The notes below the pieces were generated by a model that was given only the letters and a program-made list of their open reading frames with translations, was not told where the DNA came from and did no database searches. Below are positions 1-6,594 of a DNA stretch of 11,962 nt, in pieces. Location: positions 1-11,962 of the forward strand of contig JAEOTN010000012.1 in the NCBI GenBank assembly GCA_016839865.1, read 5' to 3'. This DNA is from Promethearchaeota archaeon (GTDB taxonomy: Archaea; Asgardarchaeota; Lokiarchaeia; Sigynarchaeales; MK-D1). The translations under genes and the position numbers were made by a program. Position 1 is the first letter of the stretch. Each line of letters starts with the position of its first letter.

Positions 1-2
1 AA

Positions 3-131
3 TCGGTTCATGGAAATGCTAAACCACTAGTTTCTGGTGAAGATGGACTCCGAGTACTTGAAGTATTAGATGCAATAGCAAAAGCCTTAGACGAAAAAGA
101 AGAACAAAAAGTTACTTTTCATAAACTATGA
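3..131 (+). CDS. Gfo/Idh/MocA-family dehydrogenase, C-terminal end only (partial)
   Basis: An open plus-strand frame runs in from the left edge and stops at TGA 129-131, giving 42 residues that begin SVHGNAKPLVSGEDGLRVLE and end in VTFHKL. The pattern of a Pro after Lys, then SGEDGLRVLEVLDAIAKAL, and a final short strand is the usual end of Gfo/Idh/MocA NAD(P)-dependent sugar dehydrogenases. There the GEDG loop and following helix close the C-terminal domain. The catalytic and cofactor-binding parts lie outside the window, so substrate and activity cannot be read. The gene is convergent with the minus-strand glycan cluster, and a second member of the family lies inside that cluster at 5571-6569. 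Family assignment is inferred from a short tail and is fairly, not fully, secure. Confidence 0.7.
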   Translation, partial: SVHGNAKPLVSGEDGLRVLEVLDAIAKALDEKEEQKVTFHKL

Positions 132-149
132 CGCTTAAATACTACACTG

Positions 150-157
150 TTTATATC
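150..157 (+). promoter_or_regulatory. Candidate archaeal TATA box (TTTATATC)
   Basis: TTTATATC lies 18 bases after the stop of the partial dehydrogenase gene. It is close to the archaeal TATA consensus and would place a transcription start near 178-182. No protein gene follows on the plus strand; what follows is a 12-codon ATG frame at 186 and the hairpin at 259-313. If the box is real, it could drive a short non-coding transcript through the hairpin. The region is AT-rich, so a chance match is quite possible. Confidence 0.25.
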
Positions 158-258
158 AAGTAATTTCTAAATAAACATTGACGTTATGCGCGCGCGAGAA
201 CATCCATCAGTAACTTTAACTTGACTATTTCATAGATTGACACGCGCTAATTAACATT

Positions 259-313
259 AGGGATTATCTGGTCGACAGGGGTTTTCCCCTGACTGTATGA
301 CCAGATGATCCTT
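259..313. other. Long hairpin between convergent genes (structured RNA or terminator candidate)
   Basis: Bases 261-273 pair with 299-311 over 13 positions, with one G-U wobble (265/307). Two further weak pairs extend the stem to 259/313. Inside it is a perfect 6-bp stem, CAGGGG 276-281 with CCCCTG 286-291, closed by a TTTT loop. The 3' side leaves a 7-base bulge, ACTGTAT (292-298). Directly downstream, CCTTTG 310-315 can pair with CAAAGG 319-324, competing with the base of the main stem. The element sits between a plus-strand gene ending at 131 and a minus-strand gene ending at 351. No T-tract follows on either strand, and archaeal intrinsic termination depends mainly on T-tracts, so a small structured RNA or RNA-processing site is as likely as a bidirectional terminator. 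Confidence 0.5.
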
Positions 314-350
314 TGCTTCAAAGGACGTATTGTGGCCTGAAATTATTCGA

Positions 351-701
351 CTAGTTATGTCTCAAATGGAAAGGTAACAAGTTTTCCAGTGTGTTTTCGG
401 TTTTGGAGAGAGAACTTTGTATTTTTAAGGTTTTTTCTTGGCTGGTTTCATATTCTTTGTATTTTTGTAGATATTTTTTTCCTTTGTCGGTGATTGTATA
501 GTGTGAACCTTCTTTGTTGAGGAAGCCTGATTGCAATGTTTTCGTTAAATATTTTTTCAGTAGGTCGTAGCTTAGGTTAGCTCCGTACATTATATGGGTT
601 TTTTTTAAGCCAAGATTCTCTGCTTCATCAATTAATGTAAGAATATCTTTTACGATATCTAAGCTGTTCCGATATCTATACCTACCGTTATCCATCTTCA
701 T
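351..701 (-). CDS. Winged-helix DNA-binding protein (HTH_45-like)
   Basis: This is a 116-residue soluble protein. Residues about 14-80 form a winged helix: helix 14-30 (LDIVKDILTLIDEAENLG), the stretch THIMYGANLSYDLLKKYLTK that resembles the HTH_45 helix-turn-helix, then LQSGFLNKEGSHYTITDKGKKYL as strand, wing and final helix. The remaining residues (about 80-107) look like a charged, possibly coiled, dimerisation helix. Small archaeal regulators of this form are common and most have no known target. The ATG at 701 is preceded by AAGGTG (708-713) at 6-base spacing, which supports this start. It lies 44 bases after the flippase gene on the same strand, so it may be the last gene of the cluster and could regulate it. 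That role is inference from position only. It has no membrane segment and no ligand-binding domain. Confidence 0.8.
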   Translation of the reverse strand: MKMDNGRYRYRNSLDIVKDILTLIDEAENLGLKKTHIMYGANLSYDLLKKYLTKTLQSGFLNKEGSHYTITDKGKKYLQKYKEYETSQEKTLKIQSSLSKTENTLENLLPFHLRHN

Positions 702-745
702 TTAAGACACCTTCTTCAACCAACAAAAAGGGAATATTGAGGACT

Positions 746-2314
746 CTAGATTAGATTCAGGATTCTCTGTTCAAAAGCAAGTATTGGCGAAACAAAAAGG
801 TCTAACAGTTTCACCTTTTTTACTATGTTTCTTATCATTTGAAGTTCTTTCTGATTTATAACACCAAAAAGAGGAAGTGCTAGTAAATACAGCAATAAAT
901 ATGTTGAAGCAGCTACTACCGTGTTTATTATAAAGGAAAAAGGAAGAAAAGCCTTCAAAACGAAAACTAGTAATGCAGGTAGAAGAGAAACAAAATAGAT
1001 CTTTACTAACGCACCTGTATTGATAGTAATCCCATATTTTATTTTAGCATTGTATAATCCGAAAAGTAATCCTGCTATTGTTGACCCTATTATTGCTAGA
1101 ATCATTCCATTAATTCCAAGAATATTTGTTAAAATAGGAGCAAGAAATAAAAGTACGAAAGAATTAATCAAAGCGATTTTTAAATTAACGTATGTGTGTC
1201 CTAATCCATTAAAAAAACTTCCCAGAGTGTTACTACCTAATCCGGTAAGAAAAAATATGGTACAATATAAAACAAGATAATTTGAAGCAAGTTCGTATCC
1301 TTCACCATAAAAAATGGTTATAAATTCTTCTGCGTGGAGAATTAGAAGTATTACAAAGAAAAGAACAACAATTGAAGTATATTTTATGGAAATATTGAAG
1401 AAGTTTCTTATTGTTTCTTTTCCTTTAATTCTTGAGAAGGCTGGAAGAAGAATAGTTGAGATTGGAGCGGAAATACTGCCCACAATTACATTAGCGTTGA
1501 ATGCCGCCTGTAAATTTCCAATTTCATAGTTATATGCAAAGAAAGAAAGAATGATGCTTCGATATTGTAAAGCTAACCCACTTATAAGAGTTGCAACATA
1601 TAATGGCAAACCATAACGAATAAGCATTTTAGTATTTGATACTAAACTTTCGCTGTCGCCATTCGAACCGTTCAACATCTTGTAGACTTTTCTTGAAAAA
1701 AGAATGGCCCCCAAGATAATGGCTAAAGCAAAGCTTGACACATATCCAATTATTGCTCCAGATAAACTTAAGCCTAAGATCACAAGTGCTGGCGTTATTG
1801 AGGCTTTTCCAATTGCCTGAAGAACCGTTGTTAACGTGTTGTATTCTGTTTTATTAAAACCTATGAAAATGGAGTTTAAAGTTAAGAAGATTGTCTGAAA
1901 AATAATTAAACCGGATGCAATTCTAATTAGATAGCCAATTTCTGGCCTATTTAAAAGGTATACTGCAAATATGTCTGAAAGGACATAGCATAATAGAAAG
2001 GCTATACAACTAAGAAATATTTTTATGTACATGGCATGAAGCAGCAGCTTCCCCAGACGTTTTTGATTTGTATTCGTTCTTAAACTTGCTGAAAAACGAA
2101 CTAATCCAGTATTAATGCCGGGGTCTACAACCATAATGAAAAGTGAAGGTACTACTGTTGATAAAGTGAATATTCCGTAATTGTCTGCGCCTAATACTCT
2201 AGCTATTATTATGAGTGAAAGTGCAGAGATTAAACCTGAAAGAATTTGACCTATGGATAGGTAGAATCCTCCTCGAGCTGAATCTTCTAGAACCTTTGAA
2301 GAATCTTCAAGCAA
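746..2314 (-). CDS. Oligosaccharide flippase (Wzx-like, MVF/MATE-type superfamily)
   Basis: This 522-residue polytopic membrane protein has about 12-14 hydrophobic segments spread over its whole length, the normal size for polysaccharide flippases. The N-terminus has the family signature: RGGFYLSIGQILSGLISALS, then ARVLGADNYGIFTL, then a DPGINTGLVRF-like segment. Proteins of this family move undecaprenyl- or, in archaea, dolichyl-phosphate-linked glycans from the cytoplasmic to the outer face of the membrane. The start is a TTG at 2314 with AGGAAG upstream at 8-base spacing; no ATG lies close by, and a later start would cut into the first helix. The gene begins 20 bases after the archaeosortase stop, so the two are probably cotranscribed. 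The exact glycan cannot be told from the sequence. Confidence 0.9.
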   Translation of the reverse strand: MLEDSSKVLEDSARGGFYLSIGQILSGLISALSLIIIARVLGADNYGIFTLSTVVPSLFIMVVDPGINTGLVRFSASLRTNTNQKRLGKLLLHAMYIKIFLSCIAFLLCYVLSDIFAVYLLNRPEIGYLIRIASGLIIFQTIFLTLNSIFIGFNKTEYNTLTTVLQAIGKASITPALVILGLSLSGAIIGYVSSFALAIILGAILFSRKVYKMLNGSNGDSESLVSNTKMLIRYGLPLYVATLISGLALQYRSIILSFFAYNYEIGNLQAAFNANVIVGSISAPISTILLPAFSRIKGKETIRNFFNISIKYTSIVVLFFVILLILHAEEFITIFYGEGYELASNYLVLYCTIFFLTGLGSNTLGSFFNGLGHTYVNLKIALINSFVLLFLAPILTNILGINGMILAIIGSTIAGLLFGLYNAKIKYGITINTGALVKIYFVSLLPALLVFVLKAFLPFSFIINTVVAASTYLLLYLLALPLFGVINQKELQMIRNIVKKVKLLDLFVSPILAFEQRILNLI

Positions 2315-2322
2315 TTTTTTTT

Positions 2323-2328
2323 CTTCCT
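2323..2328 (-). promoter_or_regulatory. Shine-Dalgarno site (AGGAAG) for the flippase TTG start
   Basis: On the minus strand AGGAAG is followed by eight A/T bases and then TTG at 2314. It fixes the otherwise ambiguous non-ATG start of the flippase and lies in the 20-base gap after the archaeosortase stop codon. Confidence 0.5.
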
Positions 2329-2334
2329 ACAGTA

Positions 2335-4404
2335 CTATGGTCCCTGAAATGTTGTTGTTACTTTCCAGACCAACATTGGTTTGCTATCTCTATTCTCCAT
2401 TGTTTTCTGTATGAATCCGTTTTTTTCAGCTTGGTCCAATATTTCCAGAAACGTCTCAGTGTTAAACTTTTCAGCTGTTTTTTGTTGGATTAATTTTGCA
2501 AGTTCAATTGTTGTCATTGTTCCTTGCTTGCCTAGTATATCTAATGTTTCTAGAAGTAGTTTTTCCTTTCTTGAAAATGTCGAATGCCAAACTAATTGTT
2601 TATATCTTGATTGTGTCTGTGAATCTTTGCCTCTTCTCATGAATAAACTAAAGGTTTTCGGAAAAACTAAAGATATTAAAAATGTTGAAATGGCTAAAGT
2701 CTGTCCCCACTCTGAGAAAGCCACTATAATGCCTGACCATGTTTTAACCGGTTCCCAATATTCAATTATGTTCTGGGCAATTGTCATCAGAATGTTCTCT
2801 ATAGACTCGTTTTGTTCTACATTATTTATCTCACCAGTTCGAACAAAACTGTCTAAGTAGGCAATTAAACTTGTTTTCAAGTATCTGGTTGTCCAAGTAT
2901 CACCTATTTTGATAGCTACTTTTTGATACCAATAAAGGATCATAACCGTCTGTTCAGATCTTGTGTATTGATACACAAAGAGTCTACCATTGAAAGGAGG
3001 ATTCTGAAATATGGTAATGTCCTTTGAAGAGATTGGATTTACAGAAGGTTCCGGGGAAGCTATGTAAAGGCAGACCTCCCAACGATGCAGTTTCGAGTGA
3101 GAATCTGCTATCTCTATTGATACAAAGATGGGAGCTTTAGAACGGTTTTCAGTATTATAAATAAATAAAAGGGATGCATCTTGTTGTGTCATTATCTCGA
3201 ATTTTTGATCCCTATAAAGAAACGTAGGATCATAATCATCTAAATTTGGAATTAATGTCTGGTTTTCTCCTTGAGATAAATCGTGTATATCTGTCGCCAT
3301 GATTCTTTTTTGAGCTGATGCAAGAGAAGGAAGTTGGAAGTTCAATATGACTCCGATAATTAAGGCAATAGATAGTACCTTTATTATGTCCATCTTTTTC
3401 AATGAAAACTTCTTTCCAAGAAACCTTCCACAGAATCCACAAAAGGAATTTGTTCCTGAAGCGTTTTTTTTACAAACGAAACAAGGCTCAGTCTTGTTTC
3501 TAGTATTTGTTTTAAGGATACCCATTCTGAAGATTTTTTCTCCCACTAATATCATTATGAATGAAGCTCCGAATATTAGTAGTGAACCACTGAATGTGTG
3601 AAAAAGACCCATTGCTGCTTCTACTCCCCACCAGTAGCCAATAGCTAGTATCAACGAAACTCTGAAAATGTTCATAAGGTAAATGAAACAGAAGCCAATG
3701 AGTAGCCAAACTATCTTCTTAATTCGCGAGCCTTGAGAAATATAGGCAAAGAAAAAGGCGAACACAAGAAATCCTAATAGAGAATAAGCGCCCGCACAAG
3801 CAATGTCAATCACAAATGGAATCTGTCCAGAAGATGTTTCCAAAATAATGGAAGGTGATTCGTATAGTGATGAGAGACTAACTGGGAAACCTAACACTTT
3901 GAGAAGGTTATAAGTTACGTTAGTAGTTAGGACTGAAAGCTCGGCGCTTATTTGGTATGCTTCTTCCCTATAAGGTATAATCAGTAGTAGTAATGAAATA
4001 AGTGGTAAAGCCATATTTCTCATGTTTTGGATTCCGAATATTAGGATTGAGCCACCTAAAATGAAGACTAAAAGTGCCATTGAATGATACATTAAGGTGT
4101 TGAAATTGAAAGAGCCATAACCATAGATAAACATGGAGGAGACACATAGTGAAGCTCCGACTATGTCCTTGCTTATTGACCCTTTTTTTTCAGTTTCAAA
4201 TTCATGCCATGCTTTGATAGTCTCTCTTTCTCTATAAAGCATGTACGTTATAAGGAAAGGCAAAGCCAAAATATAGGTTGCCATCTCGTTTTTTAACACG
4301 TCATCTATAAGAATAGAAAAATACTGCCAAAAAACAAGGATTATGCTGGTAACCCATAGCAACAAAACTAGTATGTTTTGGTTTATAAGCTTCTTAAGGT
4401 TCAA
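2335..4404 (-). CDS. Archaeosortase/exosortase-family transpeptidase fused to zinc ribbon, EpsI-like domain and winged-helix-like tail
   Basis: This is a 689-residue membrane protein. The N-terminal ~295 residues are a multi-helix archaeosortase core with the expected catalytic set: Cys203 in IDIACAG, Arg248 in MNIFRVS, His269 in LFHTFSG. Such enzymes cleave C-terminal sorting tails of exported proteins and join them to another anchor. A four-cysteine zinc ribbon follows (C308, C311, C322, C325), then a membrane helix (about 339-356). Next is an outside domain of ~165 residues with HRWEVC (440-445) and YWYQ (491-494), motifs of EpsI/DUF3485 proteins that accompany exosortases. A second helix (about 558-582) and MRRGK return the chain to the cytoplasm, where residues 603-685 look like a winged helix. 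Positive charges follow the inside ends, supporting this topology. Typical archaeosortases are about 150-300 residues, so this is unusually long. The TTG start is supported by GAGGT at 4411-4415. No substrate is visible here. Confidence 0.88.
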   Translation of the reverse strand: MNLKKLINQNILVLLLWVTSIILVFWQYFSILIDDVLKNEMATYILALPFLITYMLYRERETIKAWHEFETEKKGSISKDIVGASLCVSSMFIYGYGSFNFNTLMYHSMALLVFILGGSILIFGIQNMRNMALPLISLLLLIIPYREEAYQISAELSVLTTNVTYNLLKVLGFPVSLSSLYESPSIILETSSGQIPFVIDIACAGAYSLLGFLVFAFFFAYISQGSRIKKIVWLLIGFCFIYLMNIFRVSLILAIGYWWGVEAAMGLFHTFSGSLLIFGASFIMILVGEKIFRMGILKTNTRNKTEPCFVCKKNASGTNSFCGFCGRFLGKKFSLKKMDIIKVLSIALIIGVILNFQLPSLASAQKRIMATDIHDLSQGENQTLIPNLDDYDPTFLYRDQKFEIMTQQDASLLFIYNTENRSKAPIFVSIEIADSHSKLHRWEVCLYIASPEPSVNPISSKDITIFQNPPFNGRLFVYQYTRSEQTVMILYWYQKVAIKIGDTWTTRYLKTSLIAYLDSFVRTGEINNVEQNESIENILMTIAQNIIEYWEPVKTWSGIIVAFSEWGQTLAISTFLISLVFPKTFSLFMRRGKDSQTQSRYKQLVWHSTFSRKEKLLLETLDILGKQGTMTTIELAKLIQQKTAEKFNTETFLEILDQAEKNGFIQKTMENRDSKPMLVWKVTTTFQGP

Positions 4405-4410
4405 TACTAG

Positions 4411-4415
4411 ACCTC
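4411..4415 (-). promoter_or_regulatory. Shine-Dalgarno site (GAGGT) for the archaeosortase TTG start
   Basis: GAGGT lies 6 bases before the TTG at 4404 on the minus strand, the same spacing as at the clear sites before 11859 and 701. It decides for the TTG start, which also keeps the first membrane helix (residues 9-33) intact. A TATA-like CTTTATAA (4426-4433) lies further upstream. It would place a start almost at the TTG and leave no room for this site, so the gene is more likely cotranscribed with the gene before it. Confidence 0.55.
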
Positions 4416-4454
4416 AGTATATTCATTATAAAGCAGGTTTGAGAGCGCGTGTTT

Positions 4455-5216
4455 TTAGGGATTTATTATTCTGTATTTGGTCATGATTTTTTTGTTTTCT
4501 ATAATGCACTCTTCGATTGCTATGGGTCTATTTGTTATTCTTGTTAGTATACAGGCTACTGCACTTTCAATAGGACAACCGATGTGAGGAAAAATTCTTG
4601 TTAATTTATTTGCTTCCTTGCACAGGTTTTCGTAGAGCGGTTTAATTATTTCAGTTTCAACTATGTCTTTCTGATTGTGTATTATGATATCATCTGCAAT
4701 TTCCAACTCATTTTTTATTATTGAGGGTAAAATGTTGATCAGAGAGATTAAACTTATTTCATAGAAGGAGATTTTATGTTTTTTTTCCATAAAGTCTACT
4801 AAGGCTTGTCCTGGAGGTATAATACGTAAGCCTTTAAGTCTGTTTGAGAGGGCTTGTTCCATGGCTATTTCTGTTTTAACCTCTTGAGGCGGAATGTATA
4901 TGAATTCTTTTTCAAAACCTATGTTATACGGAAGGCGGAGTCCTTTTGGAACTGGTATGTAATGTGGTTTTCCTTGCATGTTGGAGCTATTTATAAGCCC
5001 GTCAATTGCTGAAAGGCTTGATAGGCTCATATAATTCATTACTTCATTGCCAACATGTTTTCTAGGTAAAACTAATGAAAAAAGGATTCCCCAAAAAATG
5101 AAAGTTAAACCTATGAATACTAAGATCGTTTGTTCCAGTATAATCGATAATGCTATGGCAATAGTTCCAATTGAGGCTAGCACCAGCCCAATGGCTTTAT
5201 CTGGGGATAACAACAA
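4455..5216 (-). CDS. Unrecognised membrane-anchored protein next to the archaeosortase
   Basis: This protein has 253 residues from the TTG at 5216. Two closely spaced hydrophobic segments (about 8-27 and 29-51) form a membrane hairpin. PRKH follows, so the remaining ~200 residues are probably cytoplasmic. That soluble part has a Pro-rich stretch (HYIPVPKGLRLPY, then YIPPQE and IIPPGQ), a helical middle, and near the end FPHIGCPIESAVACILTRIT (about 209-228) with Cys214 and Cys222, which reads like a conserved motif. I do not recognise the family. The frame stays open to a GTG at 5285, which would overlap the preceding small gene by 40 bases and has no ribosome site. By contrast AGGAG at 5225-5229 lies 8 bases before the TTG at 5216, so I prefer that start. 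It lies 50 bases before the archaeosortase, so a role with that enzyme is plausible but unproven. Confidence 0.75.
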   Translation of the reverse strand: MLLSPDKAIGLVLASIGTIAIALSIILEQTILVFIGLTFIFWGILFSLVLPRKHVGNEVMNYMSLSSLSAIDGLINSSNMQGKPHYIPVPKGLRLPYNIGFEKEFIYIPPQEVKTEIAMEQALSNRLKGLRIIPPGQALVDFMEKKHKISFYEISLISLINILPSIIKNELEIADDIIIHNQKDIVETEIIKPLYENLCKEANKLTRIFPHIGCPIESAVACILTRITNRPIAIEECIIENKKIMTKYRIINP

Positions 5217-5224
5217 TGTGAATT

Positions 5225-5229
5225 CTCCT
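5225..5229 (-). promoter_or_regulatory. Shine-Dalgarno site (AGGAG) that moves the start of the 253-residue protein
   Basis: AGGAG followed by AATTCACA and TTG (5216) is the best ribosome site in this stretch. It favours a start 69 bases inside the longest open frame and removes the overlap with the preceding small gene, which stops at 5246. Confidence 0.5.
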
Positions 5230-5245
5230 TTTTCAAGATTCGGTT

Positions 5246-5458
5246 TCAGGGTTGAAGAAACAACCAGGTTTGATACGTATGCCACAGGACGAAAACCATG
5301 AACATTGAACTGGTAGCTAAACCAACAAGGCCTAGCCTTTGTTTTTCTATTAGTAACTTCTTATTCGATAGGAATAGAAAAAGCTCTGATGTAAACAACA
5401 GCATTATGGAATTGACTGCCAACCATAACATCAACTCCCAAAGAGATATAGGAACCAT
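5246..5458 (-). CDS. Small two-helix membrane protein (70 residues), unrecognised
   Basis: Two hydrophobic segments, about residues 5-31 and 46-69, are joined by a short basic linker (NKKLLIEKQRLG). This predicts a helical hairpin with the linker in the cytoplasm and both ends outside. There are no cysteines or known motifs. The ATG at 5458 has AAGGT (5467-5471) at 8-base spacing; a TTG three codons upstream (5467) is also possible but would overlap that ribosome site. The gene precedes the 253-residue membrane protein and the archaeosortase with short gaps, so the three look like one transcription unit. Small membrane partners of large membrane enzymes often have this form, but no function can be assigned. 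Base use and frame fit make it more than a chance frame. Confidence 0.6.
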   Translation of the reverse strand: MVPISLWELMLWLAVNSIMLLFTSELFLFLSNKKLLIEKQRLGLVGLATSSMFMVFVLWHTYQTWLFLQP

Positions 5459-5474
5459 AGAATTCAACCTTGGC

Positions 5475-5500
5475 TATTTATATTGGATCTGTTTTTAAAG
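5475..5500 (-). promoter_or_regulatory. Candidate promoter (two TATA-like boxes) before the small membrane protein
   Basis: On the minus strand two AT boxes, CTTTAAAAA (5492-5500) and ATATAAATA (5475-5483), lie ahead of the small gene. The first would start a transcript near 5470, just ahead of the ribosome site; the second would start it near the ATG at 5458, leaderless. The 103-base gap between the dehydrogenase stop and this gene is otherwise empty and AT-rich. A new transcription unit for the archaeosortase group may begin here. Confidence 0.3.
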
Positions 5501-5570
5501 GTATTCAAAGAAAACGGCATAATTAAGAATTATTGTTTACTGATATTATTTTTATGTATTGATTCACTGT

Positions 5571-6569
5571 TTAATAGATACTATAATCGCGCGTGAGCGC
5601 GGAATTCTTATAAGATTCTGTAATTGCCTTCAGATCTTCCATTCCATCCTCTCCAGAGGGTGATGGATTAACGTCATTTATAATGCAATTCGCGAAATAC
5701 TGAATTTCTTCAAGATGTGGTTTATGAAATCCAGAAGTCCCTGTAACAAGCATCCGCAATGCTGTTTTCACAGGACTTGACGGATCATGTCTAATGTTTA
5801 AATGTCTTACACTTCCAAGTAACTTTACTTCTAATTCTAGGGTTTGAGAGTACCAACCAACACTTAGAATGCCATAAGTGCCACTTTCAAATTTTAATCG
5901 ACATACTGCTATATCCTCAACATCTAAGTTATATCGATAGCCAAAACTAGATTTTATCTCAACTATTCTGCCAAAATACCATCTGAGTAAGTTAATCAAA
6001 TGACTCCCAATGTCTATAAGAACTCCTCCTCCTGTTAATTCCTTATTCCACCACCATTCTGGTACAGGAACAGGTACATGACTATTCGCTCTATGAAAGA
6101 AAGGTCCAGAGCTTATGTAAACTGCATGAGCAAGTTCAACTTCGCCTAGATTTCCATTGTCAATTTCATTCTTTGCATTTTTGAAGCCTTCATGGAATCT
6201 TAAGGGATAACCAATCATCAGTTTGACTGAATTTTTTTTAGCAGCTGATATTATTTCATTTGCTTCTTTAAGGTTTCTCGCTATTGGTTTTTCCAACAGA
6301 ATATTTTTTCCAGCTTCTGCTGCACTTTTTGTACATATTGAATGTAGATGTGTTGGCAAAGATATTATTACAGCTTCAACTAATGGATCGTGGAGTAATT
6401 CTTCGTAGTTTCTATATGTTTTTACACCAGAAGATTCAGCTTTTTTACGAGCTTGGCTTGAAATGTCGCAAGCAGCTACTAAATGTACATTCTTAAGTTT
6501 TAAACTGTTACGAAAGTGGAGCTTGCCTATATATCCTAGGCCAATTATACCTAATCCGATACGTCGCAT
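5571..6569 (-). CDS. Gfo/Idh/MocA-family NAD(P)-dependent sugar dehydrogenase
   Basis: This complete 332-residue protein has the normal family length. The Rossmann fold opens with IGLGIIGLGYIGKLH (GxGxxG at residues 10-15). The family's EKP motif is at 93-95, with Lys94 the expected catalytic lysine. The second conserved segment GGVLIDIGSHLINLLRW carries Asp186 and His190, where the family places its substrate and proton-relay residues. The C-terminal domain ends with PSPSGEDGMEDLKAITESYK, the usual closing loop and helix. Members oxidise or reduce sugars or nucleotide sugars at a hydroxyl or keto group, so here it probably supplies a modified sugar for the glycan. The ATG at 6569 has AGAGG upstream at somewhat long spacing. 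The gene starts 25 bases after the DUF362 stop, so cotranscription is likely. The last codons contain an odd GC-rich stretch (5588-5602). The exact substrate is unknown. Confidence 0.9.
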   Translation of the reverse strand: MRRIGLGIIGLGYIGKLHFRNSLKLKNVHLVAACDISSQARKKAESSGVKTYRNYEELLHDPLVEAVIISLPTHLHSICTKSAAEAGKNILLEKPIARNLKEANEIISAAKKNSVKLMIGYPLRFHEGFKNAKNEIDNGNLGEVELAHAVYISSGPFFHRANSHVPVPVPEWWWNKELTGGGVLIDIGSHLINLLRWYFGRIVEIKSSFGYRYNLDVEDIAVCRLKFESGTYGILSVGWYSQTLELEVKLLGSVRHLNIRHDPSSPVKTALRMLVTGTSGFHKPHLEEIQYFANCIINDVNPSPSGEDGMEDLKAITESYKNSALTRDYSIY

Positions 6570-6594
6570 TTTTGTACAAATCCTCTTTAGCTAT

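Noticed and set aside
186..224. 12-codon plus-strand frame MRAREHPSVTLT after a TATA-like box
   Set aside because: Too short to support, and its start codons are simply the GCGCGCG run.
241..330. tRNA or CRISPR repeat at the hairpin region
   Set aside because: There is no cloverleaf, no T-loop sequence and no second copy at regular spacing within the window.
300..345. C/D box guide RNA (GATGAT near 305, CTGA near 337)
   Set aside because: The C box does not match RUGAUGA, and no C'/D' pair is visible at the right spacing.
2215..2493. Plus-strand frame of 92 codons across the flippase/archaeosortase junction
   Set aside because: It is antisense to two well-supported genes, has no recognisable domain and crosses their junction, so it is a shadow frame.
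5246..5285. Frameshift joining the 70-residue and 253-residue proteins into one gene
   Set aside because: Each has its own ribosome site and a complete pair of membrane helices, and the overlap disappears with the TTG 5216 start.
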